In this document: one piece after another, positions 1 through 5,971 of the stretch | Position numbering within the stretch: the stretch's first letter is position 1 | Layout of the letters: the number at the start of each line of letters is the position of its first letter | Assembly: GCA_934394665.1 (NCBI GenBank) | Contig: CAKRRS010000111.1 | Span: 1-6,182 of the forward strand | Direction of reading: 5' to 3' | Length of the DNA: 6,182 nt | From: an uncultured Acetatifactor sp. | GTDB taxonomy: Bacteria; Bacillota; Clostridia; Lachnospirales; Lachnospiraceae | The notes under the pieces: model-generated | Told to the model about the DNA's origin: nothing | Database searches by the model: none | Seen by the model: the letters and a program-made list of their open reading frames with translations, nothing else | Translations under genes and position numbers: made by a program

Positions 1-1967
1 GCGATCTTGGAGATGTGTACCATGCCTTCCTTACCGGGTGCGAACTCGATGAATGCACCGAATTCCTTGATGCTTACAACTTTGCCCTTGAAGATCTGAC
101 CTTCTTCGAAGTCCGTGGTGATGATCTTCACCATATCCAGAGCCTTGTCCATCATTTCCTTATCGGTACCGCAGATAGATACCTTACCGTCATCGGTAAT
201 ATCGATTTTCACGCCGGTACGTGCAATGATCTCGTTGATGGTCTTACCACGCTGACCTACGACATCACCGATTCTGTCGGGATCGATCTGGATGGAGATG
301 ATCTTGGGAGCATATTTGCCAACCTCTGCTCTGGGAGCGGAGATTGCAGGCTTCATGCAGGTATCCATGATGAACAGTCTTGCATCACGGCATCTTGCAA
401 TAGCACCTTCTACGATCGGTCTGGTCAGACCATGAATCTTAATATCCATCTGGATGGCGGTAATACCTTCGGTAGTACCGGTTACCTTAAAGTCCATATC
501 TCCGAAGAAGTCTTCCAGTCCCTGGATATCGGTCAGCAGAACGAAATCATCGTCGGTCTCACCGGTTACCAGACCACAGGAAATACCTGCTACCATCTTC
601 TTGATGGGTACGCCTGCTGCCATCAGGGACATGCAGGATGCACAGGTAGAAGCCATGGAAGTAGATCCGTTGGATTCAAAAGTCTCGGATACAGTACGAA
701 TTGCATAAGGGAATTCGTCCTCACTGGGCAGTACGGGAATCAGGGCTCTCTCAGCCAGAGCGCCGTGACCGATCTCACGTCTTCCGGGTCCGCGGGAAGG
801 CTTGGTCTCACCTACGGAATAGGAAGGGAAGTTATAATGATGCATATATCTCTTGCTTACTTCGTTCTCATCCAGGCCGTCGATCTTCTGCTGCTCGGAC
901 AGAGGTGCCAGCGTACATACGTTGCAGATCTGGGTCTGTCCACGGGTGAACATAGCGGAACCATGTACACGGGGGATGATATCCACCTCTGCTGCCAGAG
1001 GACGGATCTGGGTAATCGCACGACCGTCGGGACGCTTGTGATCCTTTAAGATCATCTTACGAACGGTCTTCTTCTCATACTGATATACTGCCTCACCCAG
1101 GATAGCCAGCCACTCTTCGTTCTCAGCGAAAGCCTCAGTCAGCTTGTCGGTGATTACACGGATATTCTCCTCACGGGTCTGCTTGTCATCAGTGAATACA
1201 GCTTCTTCCATCTCAGCAGGAGATACGATCTCCTTCATAGCCTCGAACATTTCAGCAGGCACTGCACAGCTGGTGTACTCGTGCTTCTTCTTGCCTGCTT
1301 CTGCTACGATCTTATCAATGAAAGCAATGATGGTCTGGTTCACTTCGTGAGCCTTGTAGATAGCTTCGATCATGGTAGCCTCGGGAATCTCGTTGGCACC
1401 TGCCTCGATCATGATGACTTTCTCTCTGGTAGAAGCAACGGTCAGATTCAGGTCACCCTTCTTCCACTGCTCCTGGCTGGGGTTGATGATGAACTCACCG
1501 TCGATCATGCCTACCTGGGTCATAGCGCAAGGGCCGTCGAAAGGAATATCGGAAATGCAGGTAGCGATAGCAGCACCGATCATGGCTACCAGCTCGGGAC
1601 GACACTCGGGATCTACGCTCATTACCATGTTGTTCAGGGTTACATCATTACGGTAATCCTTGGGGAACAGGGGACGCATAGGTCTGTCGATGACACGGCT
1701 GGTCAGAATTGCGTTCTCGCTTGCCTTGCCTTCTCTCTTGTTGAAACCGCCGGGGATTTTACCCACTGCGTACATTTTCTCTTCATACTCTACACTCAGA
1801 GGGAAGAAATCGATACCGTCTCTGGGCTTCTCGGAAGCGGTTGCGGTACAGAGAACAGTGGTATCACCATAGTGCATGAATGCACATCCGTTTGCCTGCT
1901 TACCTACACGGTTCACATCTACAACCAGAGGTCTGCCTGCAAGATCCATCTTGTAACTTTGATACAT
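1..1967 (-). CDS. pnp: Polynucleotide phosphorylase (PNPase), 3' end cut by window edge
   Basis: This is a phosphorolytic 3'-to-5' exoribonuclease that degrades mRNA to nucleoside diphosphates; it acts in the cytoplasm as a trimer. The frame stays open from the ATG at 1967 to the window edge, giving 655 residues. The family is usually about 700 long, so only the end of the S1 domain and the tail are missing. Visible in order: first RNase PH domain (about 1-230, with KIPGGFNKREG at 70-80 and RVIDRPMRPLF at 91-101); linker helices (about 240-310); second, catalytic RNase PH domain (about 311-540, with FTRGQTQ at 340-346, the phosphate-binding SETFESNGSTS at 427-437, and GDMDFK at 489-494 holding the metal-binding aspartates); KH domain (about 555-615, GxxG loop seen as GQRG at 571-574); and the start of S1 (from about 620). 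The start is fixed by AGGAGG five bases upstream. It lies downstream of rpsO, as in many bacteria. Confidence 0.98.
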   Translation of the reverse strand, partial: MYQSYKMDLAGRPLVVDVNRVGKQANGCAFMHYGDTTVLCTATASEKPRDGIDFFPLSVEYEEKMYAVGKIPGGFNKREGKASENAILTSRVIDRPMRPLFPKDYRNDVTLNNMVMSVDPECRPELVAMIGAAIATCISDIPFDGPCAMTQVGMIDGEFIINPSQEQWKKGDLNLTVASTREKVIMIEAGANEIPEATMIEAIYKAHEVNQTIIAFIDKIVAEAGKKKHEYTSCAVPAEMFEAMKEIVSPAEMEEAVFTDDKQTREENIRVITDKLTEAFAENEEWLAILGEAVYQYEKKTVRKMILKDHKRPDGRAITQIRPLAAEVDIIPRVHGSAMFTRGQTQICNVCTLAPLSEQQKIDGLDENEVSKRYMHHYNFPSYSVGETKPSRGPGRREIGHGALAERALIPVLPSEDEFPYAIRTVSETFESNGSTSMASTCASCMSLMAAGVPIKKMVAGISCGLVTGETDDDFVLLTDIQGLEDFFGDMDFKVTGTTEGITAIQMDIKIHGLTRPIVEGAIARCRDARLFIMDTCMKPAISAPRAEVGKYAPKIISIQIDPDRIGDVVGQRGKTINEIIARTGVKIDITDDGKVSICGTDKEMMDKALDMVKIITTDFEEGQIFKGKVVSIKEFGAFIEFAPGKEGMVHISKI

Positions 1968-2212
1968 AAATTCCTCCTATCCATCGTATGTGATTTTATC
2001 TTTTGCGCCTCCGGCCGGAAGCCCTGATCACGTTACGATATAAATTATTATTTCTACGGTGTGGAGGATTACCGAAACTACTGAAAAATTCATGTTGTGC
2101 CCACTGCCTGCAACATAACCTTTTCAGCGGTCTCGGGGCTCACTTCCATACCGGAGTAACCAAAATACATGCGGTGCAGATTTCATTTTACGCTGCCCAC
2201 GGAAACAGAGAA
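1968..2212 (-). promoter_or_regulatory. Long pnp leader / rpsO-pnp spacer
   Basis: About 245 bases separate the rpsO hairpin from the pnp start. The stretch holds a 26-codon open frame (2090-2170) with ordinary-looking codons but no ribosome binding site. It also holds a TCCTCC segment (2063-2068) complementary to the pnp Shine-Dalgarno, a GC-rich inverted repeat (2007-2022, GCTTCC/GGAGGC around GGCC), and an AT-rich run near 2038-2052. I found no convincing -35/-10 pair for a separate pnp promoter, so pnp may depend on read-through from rpsO. In E. coli the equivalent leader is where RNase III and PNPase control pnp mRNA; the same role here is inference. Confidence 0.45.
1973..1978 (-). promoter_or_regulatory. 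Ribosome binding site of pnp
   Basis: AGGAGG lies five bases before the pnp ATG, and this decides the start codon. The same bases, with one neighbour, are complementary over six bases (GGAGGA with TCCTCC) to a segment at 2063-2068 in the leader, so the site could be masked by folding. Confidence 0.9.
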
Positions 2213-2245
2213 AGCGGAGCGCCGATGTAATCGGCAGACCCCGCT
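2213..2245 (-). terminator. Hairpin after rpsO: leaky terminator or RNase III-type stem
   Basis: The hairpin begins 12 bases past the rpsO stop. It has a perfect six-pair upper stem (GCCGAT/ATCGGC) closing a three-base loop. A two-base bulge (CT) separates this from an eight-position lower stem (AGCGGGGT/GCTCCGCT, including two G-U pairs). The 3' side is followed by TTTCTCTGTTT, which is U-rich but interrupted. It could be an intrinsic terminator of moderate strength, allowing pnp to be transcribed by read-through, or a double-stranded RNA processing site like the one between rpsO and pnp in E. coli. Confidence 0.7.
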
Positions 2246-2257
2246 CACCAGTCAGCA

Positions 2258-2524
2258 TTATTTTCTTAAGCCAAGCTTCTCGATTAATGCACGATATCTC
2301 TCGATATCCTTCTTCTTCAGGTAATCCAGAAGACCACGTCTCTGACCTACCATCTTCAGCATACCACGACGAGAATGATGATCCTTAGGGTTCTCCTTCA
2401 GATGCTCGGTAAGCTCCTGAATTCTTGCGGTCAGGACTGCTACCTGTACCTCAGGGGAACCGGTGTCACCGGGGGTTCTTGCGTACTCGTTCATGATGGC
2501 TGTTTTCTTTTCCTTAGAAATCAT
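2258..2524 (-). CDS. rpsO: Small ribosomal subunit protein S15
   Basis: S15 binds the central domain of 16S rRNA early in 30S assembly and contributes to a bridge with the large subunit. The 88-residue length is normal for the family (about 89). Signature stretches are present: [11 protein letters not shown] (19-29), then LTEHLK (38-43), KDHHSRRGM (47-55, with the rRNA-contacting His/Asp/Ser region), and the C-terminal [29 protein letters not shown] lies eight bases before the ATG, an excellent ribosome binding site. A strong promoter sits about 90 bases upstream and a hairpin follows the stop codon. S15 represses its own mRNA in several bacteria through a leader fold; whether the leader here does so is open. 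Confidence 0.98.
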   Translation of the reverse strand: MISKEKKTAIMNEYARTPGDTGSPEVQVAVLTARIQELTEHLKENPKDHHSRRGMLKMVGQRRGLLDYLKKKDIERYRALIEKLGLRK

Positions 2525-2606
2525 TTCTTTTTCCTCCTTATTTTTAAACGCCTGATACTAAGACTAAGGCCGGAGTGTCCGAAATCTGAGCATCGGCTAA
2601 CCATAC
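2525..2606 (-). promoter_or_regulatory. rpsO 5' leader, candidate S15 autoregulatory RNA
   Basis: The predicted transcript has a leader of about 80 nt. It contains a small hairpin CGGA-CAC-TCCG (2571-2581), directly followed by a GCCT/AGGC pairing (2550-2553 with 2567-2570) that encloses a tandem CTTAGT repeat, and then the Shine-Dalgarno. Firmicute rpsO leaders commonly fold into S15-binding elements, and the length fits. I cannot match this one to a specific known leader class by eye. Confidence 0.35.
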
Positions 2607-2612
2607 TGTTTA

Positions 2613-2641
2613 ACTATAACACAATTTATATTGATTGTAAA
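2613..2641 (-). promoter_or_regulatory. Sigma-A-type promoter of rpsO
   Basis: TTTACA (2636-2641, five of six to consensus) is followed after exactly 17 bases by TATAGT (2613-2618, five of six). The spacer is AT-rich. Transcription should begin near 2606. The -35 box starts only three bases beyond the stop codon of the upstream diguanylate cyclase gene, and no terminator separates them, so rpsO could also receive read-through from that gene. Confidence 0.8.
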
Positions 2642-2644
2642 TAG

Positions 2645-4567
2645 CTATTTTCTTGTCGCTCTCTTCTGCACTTTTTCTTCATACATGCGGCTGTCGGCCA
2701 TTTTCACATAATCGGCAAAGGTCTGGCCGGAATGAGGTTCTGTCACGACCGTTCCGATACTCATGGACAACGGGAACGGCAGCTTCTGTGCTTTTCCCTC
2801 CGCCTCCAGTGTTCTGCGGATCCGATGAACCAGATCTCTCGATGCTTCATCGGACTGATATGTCTGTACCACAACGAATTCATCGCCGCCGGTTCTGGCA
2901 GGCACCGCATCACGGCTGCTGCACTGCATCAATGCTCTGGCTGCTGCACAGATGGCCATATCACCATATTCATGGCCGAACGTATCATTGATATACTTCA
3001 GCCTGTCCAGATCGACAAACAGGATCAACAGCCTGCGACCATTCAGTCTCGAGATTCGGAACGCTTCCTCTCCCAACTGTTGGTATCCCATCCGATTGTA
3101 CATACCGGTCAGGGTGTCCATGATATACAGCGAGGATAATTTTTTATTCATATATGCGAGCATTTCTTTTTTATGAAGATTCTCCATGGAACGGGTCAAT
3201 GCGTTCATGATCTGGAACAGATACTGCTTCTCCATAAGATAGACCGCATTACGGATGACCACATAACCCACCGTACGCTCTCCGAAATGCAACGGTAGGA
3301 ACAGAAAATCCTGTCCCGGCTTCGGATAGTCAAATATGGGGAAGATTCCGTCCACTTCCTGTCTGTCCAGATCCAGTCTCCTGTCTCTCTCATAGGCAAA
3401 GGTCATCTGCATCTTCCTCGGATAACCGTGTACATAAAAGCCTTCGTCCGAAGGTGCTGCATCCAGGTGAATGCTTTTTTCCGCCTCTTTTTTATAAGCA
3501 TTCAGATGGTCATCCAGTACAAGATACATAGCATCGCATTTCAGGGAAGGAATGCATTGCGGAATACAATACATCATCTCCTCCACCGTATTGCACTGCA
3601 TCATTTCCGCTTCCATGGAGAGTACTTCCTCATCGAATTCTTCACTCTCCACACTGTACATGATCAGATCCTTCAGATGCGCTCTCGCATCCCGGCTGCT
3701 GCCCTTTCCACAACCGCAACTCTCCTGCCACAGCATTTCCGTTCCGGTGAAATTGTATTTGGGTACATTCTCCCCTGCCCAGAGCCGCAGGAGTACATCC
3801 ATCCCCCGGTAAGCAGCATCTTCACGGATATGTCCCACAGTTGTAATGCTGGGTGTGTAGAAACCAGCCTTATCAAAATTATCAAATCCGGTGATACGGA
3901 AATCGTCCGGTGCATGAAATCCCATCTGTGCTGCGGCTTCACATACCGCAACCGCCACATTATCATTAATGCAGATCACCGCATCCGGAAGCTCCTTATG
4001 CTGATTCCAAAGGTGTCTGTAGCCCTCCAGTCCGCTCTTATAATCAAAGGAGCCGTACCAGATATCATTCTTGCCGATCTTTATTTTATGTTCTCTGGCA
4101 TAATCCAGCATTCCCTGCAGGCGGCAGCTGCTTTCATAATTATTCTGTGCTCCCACTAACAGCCAGAACTTTTTGCAGTCATGCACCTCATGAAGATGTG
4201 CGATGACCTGCTTCATGGCCAAATAATTATCGATCCCCACATAATAAAAATCTTCCAGTTCATTGGCAATGGATACCACCGGACGTCCCGATTGCTTTGC
4301 ATTGCTGATTACTTCCGCAAGCACCGCAGGAGAACTGATATTATTTAATTCCAGAATAATTCCGTCAAAATCGGACAGGTCCGGCAGATTGTAAATATTG
4401 TACTCTGCCTTGTTGTATCCGGCATCCCTGCTCCAGTTGCCGGTACTGTTAAAGATGTAGAGGTTTACGTCCTCATTGGTCTCTTTTATACGCTGTAAAA
4501 TACCGGCCGGCCAGGCATAGGTAAACAGGCGCCTCCATCCGTCCGTGATCAAAGCTACTTTTCGCAT
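2645..4567 (-). CDS. Cytoplasmic LacI-like sensor / GGDEF diguanylate cyclase
   Basis: It probably makes cyclic di-GMP from two GTP in response to a small ligand. There are 640 residues from the ATG at 4567, chosen because GGGTGA lies five bases upstream; an upstream ATG at 4705 would add 46 residues unlike the family. Residues 1-283 resemble the periplasmic-binding-protein fold of LacI-type regulators (start RKVALITDG, then GIDNYLAMKQVIAHL at 111-125, CINDNVAVAVCEAAAQMG at 199-216, ITGFDNFDKAGFYTPSITTV at 225-244), but there is no helix-turn-helix before it. A QESCGCG stretch (281-287) ends this domain, as in related Lachnospiraceae proteins. Residues about 325-450 may be GAF-like (uncertain). 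The GGDEF domain (about 475-635) has DTLTGMYNR (484-492), FVDLD with D519, and intact GGDEF at 560-564. The RxxD inhibitory site is not at its usual position. There is no signal peptide or membrane segment. The ligand is unknown. Confidence 0.9.
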   Translation of the reverse strand: MRKVALITDGWRRLFTYAWPAGILQRIKETNEDVNLYIFNSTGNWSRDAGYNKAEYNIYNLPDLSDFDGIILELNNISSPAVLAEVISNAKQSGRPVVSIANELEDFYYVGIDNYLAMKQVIAHLHEVHDCKKFWLLVGAQNNYESSCRLQGMLDYAREHKIKIGKNDIWYGSFDYKSGLEGYRHLWNQHKELPDAVICINDNVAVAVCEAAAQMGFHAPDDFRITGFDNFDKAGFYTPSITTVGHIREDAAYRGMDVLLRLWAGENVPKYNFTGTEMLWQESCGCGKGSSRDARAHLKDLIMYSVESEEFDEEVLSMEAEMMQCNTVEEMMYCIPQCIPSLKCDAMYLVLDDHLNAYKKEAEKSIHLDAAPSDEGFYVHGYPRKMQMTFAYERDRRLDLDRQEVDGIFPIFDYPKPGQDFLFLPLHFGERTVGYVVIRNAVYLMEKQYLFQIMNALTRSMENLHKKEMLAYMNKKLSSLYIMDTLTGMYNRMGYQQLGEEAFRISRLNGRRLLILFVDLDRLKYINDTFGHEYGDMAICAAARALMQCSSRDAVPARTGGDEFVVVQTYQSDEASRDLVHRIRRTLEAEGKAQKLPFPLSMSIGTVVTEPHSGQTFADYVKMADSRMYEEKVQKRATRK

Positions 4568-4639
4568 ATTTTTCACCCGATTTTCGTCTCTGTTCGAATT
4601 CTCTTTGTACTCCGTGTAGGATACCTCTTGTATACAAAA

Positions 4640-4668
4640 ATAGTACCATATTTCCCCTGTAAACGCAA
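4640..4668 (-). promoter_or_regulatory. Weak promoter candidate for the GGDEF gene
   Basis: TTGCGT (4663-4668) and TACTAT (4640-4645) are 17 bases apart. Alternatively TTTACA (4658-4663), closer to the -35 consensus, could pair with TATTTT (4637-4642) at a poor 15-base spacing. Either would give a leader of about 65 nt to the chosen ATG. It also argues against the longer open frame beginning at 4705, which starts upstream of these boxes. Confidence 0.3.
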
Positions 4669-4729
4669 TTGCAAAATAGGGGGTACGATCGGCTCCGGCC
4701 GGCATTTATCCATTACTTTTCGTAAACTA

Positions 4730-4800
4730 AAAAACGTTGCAGAACGCAATCTCTCTGCCGGTCATAGTCGGACAGGGCATATTGTCACAACAACGTTTTT
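4730..4800 (-). terminator. Ten-bp inverted repeat with structured loop, candidate terminator
   Basis: Two perfect ten-base arms (AAAAACGTTG and CAACGTTTTT) enclose 51 bases. The loop contains its own hairpin (CTG-CCG paired with CGG-CAG, one bulged base) and a CAAT/ATTG pairing. It begins 24 bases past the stop of the wall hydrolase gene, and on the minus strand the distal arm ends in six T. The position and T run fit an intrinsic terminator. The long loop is unusual, and the arms also end in a T run on the plus strand, so it could act in both directions. Confidence 0.45.
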
Positions 4801-4824
4801 GATTTCTATCATTATATTTTCATT

Positions 4825-5883
4825 CTAATCCCGGATAACCCGGACACATTTTACAGGGGTACGGTACTTGTAACTGCTGATCTTAATACCGGTCTTTGGG
4901 CTGCTGGCATGGATTACCTGACCACCGCCGATATAGATTGCCACATGGTTAATACGTCCCTTGCCGGTACCATAAAATACCAAATCTCCGGGTTTCAATT
5001 CGGAAGTGCTGATCTTGGTGCCTTCATTTGCCTGTGCTCTGGAAGAGTGGCTCAAAGTGATCCCGTACTTTTTAAATACCGCAAGTACGAAGCCGGAACA
5101 ATCGGCGCCCTTCGTCAGACTGGTACCGCCCCACACATACGGATTTCCGACAAACTGCTTCGCATACTCTACCAGATCAACACGTACATCGGACACACCC
5201 TGACCATACAAAAGTTCTGTCATTGTGATCGCTGTATCGAGCTTTTCTTCCACCGTGACATAATCCTGGGAGACAAAAGCATCTTCTCCGTCAATCGATA
5301 TCTTCACCCAGCCATCCGCGCCGGTCTCTACATATTCCATCTCTTCCCCCTGTCCCACCTGGGTTACGATCTCACTGGTAGTATTGGGTTCCTGACGCAC
5401 ATTCAATCCGTCCGTATTGGCAATTGCTACGGTGTGCACCAGTTCTGTTGCTTTTATCTTCGCTTCCGGTCCCGTCAGCAGGAATTCTTTGCTGACATAT
5501 CCTTCTACTTCACCGGACTTGATATGGGTCCAGCCGTCAGCAGTCTCGATAACTTCACAAGCCGCATCCTTGGGAAGTTTTCCCACAAGTTTGCCGTCTG
5601 TGGACGGTATTACCCTCACATTCAAGTTGCCGGAATCCACATTGGCCACGCCGATATTGGTATATCCCCAGGAAGCTCCCTGCGCGTCCTGCGCGATCTT
5701 AATATATTCCTCCAAAGAATGTTCCATCTCCAATACCGATGCTACACCACCGGATGCCATCAGCACGTTGCTTTCCGCTGCAGATACCGGAGTCGGCATC
5801 ACCAGCATACTGATTGCCAGACCTGCTGCGATCATCTTTATCTGTTTACTTCTTTTTCTATTTATATTTGTTATATTTGTCAT
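4825..5883 (-). CDS. Secreted SH3 / NlpC-P60 peptidoglycan endopeptidase
   Basis: A cell-wall hydrolase; NlpC/P60 enzymes usually cut the D-glutamyl-diaminopimelate bond in peptide stems. In its 352 residues: a signal peptide (1-35: basic RKRSKQIK, then a hydrophobic stretch 17-30, with VSA before cleavage at 35/36); a first SH3-type domain (about 74-138, with LNVRVIPS at 87-94 and DGWTHIKSG at 116-124); a second (about 150-211, with LNVRQEPN at 160-167 and DGWVKI at 190-195); and a C-terminal NlpC/P60 domain (about 235-352). The catalytic set is intact: C262 in ADCSGF, H313 in INHVAIYIGG, H325 in VIHASS. The SH3 domains probably anchor it to the wall. No good ribosome binding site precedes the ATG; the nearest AAAGGG is 17 bases away. 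A consensus promoter and a WalR/PhoP-like direct repeat lie just upstream. The exact substrate is inferred, not seen. Confidence 0.95.
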   Translation of the reverse strand: MTNITNINRKRSKQIKMIAAGLAISMLVMPTPVSAAESNVLMASGGVASVLEMEHSLEEYIKIAQDAQGASWGYTNIGVANVDSGNLNVRVIPSTDGKLVGKLPKDAACEVIETADGWTHIKSGEVEGYVSKEFLLTGPEAKIKATELVHTVAIANTDGLNVRQEPNTTSEIVTQVGQGEEMEYVETGADGWVKISIDGEDAFVSQDYVTVEEKLDTAITMTELLYGQGVSDVRVDLVEYAKQFVGNPYVWGGTSLTKGADCSGFVLAVFKKYGITLSHSSRAQANEGTKISTSELKPGDLVFYGTGKGRINHVAIYIGGGQVIHASSPKTGIKISSYKYRTPVKCVRVIRD

Positions 5884-5903
5884 AATTTCTACGTTAAATT
5901 CCC

Positions 5904-5931
5904 TTTACAAAACTGTTACAAAATTGTTACG
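5904..5931 (-). promoter_or_regulatory. WalR/PhoP-type direct-repeat operator
   Basis: On the minus strand TGTAAC-AGTTT-TGTAAA (5904-5920) matches the published WalR (YycF) box of two TGTWAH units five bases apart. A third, one-mismatch unit (CGTAAC, 5926-5931) sits five bases further up, so three units fall on one helix face at an 11-bp period. Read on the plus strand the units resemble PhoP boxes (TTTACA, GTTACA), so a related OmpR/PhoB-family regulator is possible. The units lie downstream of the predicted transcription start (about 5936), which suggests repression rather than activation. Confidence 0.6.
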
Positions 5932-5942
5932 TTTCGAAATTG

Positions 5943-5971
5943 ATTATACCCACATATAGAATCTCTGTCAA
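5943..5971 (-). promoter_or_regulatory. Perfect-consensus sigma-A promoter of the NlpC/P60 gene
   Basis: TTGACA (5966-5971) and TATAAT (5943-5948) are separated by exactly 17 bases, identical to the vegetative sigma consensus. Transcription should begin near 5936, giving a leader of about 50 nt. So strong a core promoter on an autolysin-type gene suggests it is held in check by the operator that follows. Confidence 0.88.

Noticed and set aside
15..1049. A 344-codon plus-strand open frame opposite pnp, and another of 248 codons at 1281-2027
   Set aside because: They are mirror frames of a highly expressed gene with strong codon bias. No ribosome binding site or recognisable domain is present, while the minus strand encodes intact PNPase throughout.
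2007..2022. GC-rich palindrome as a terminator before pnp
   Set aside because: On the minus strand it is followed by A-rich, not T-rich, sequence and sits just upstream of the pnp ribosome site. It is better seen as a leader stem.
4503..4700. CCGGCCGG repeated near 2011, 4503 and 4694 as a dispersed element
   Set aside because: Only eight to ten bases are shared, one copy is inside a coding sequence, and the flanks differ; this is consistent with chance in GC-rich patches.
4568..4705. Extending the cyclase to an upstream ATG (46 more residues)
   Set aside because: The extension has no Shine-Dalgarno, does not resemble a LacI-type domain start, and would begin upstream of the promoter candidate. 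The ATG at 4567 has GGGTGA at good spacing and starts right at the first strand of the fold.
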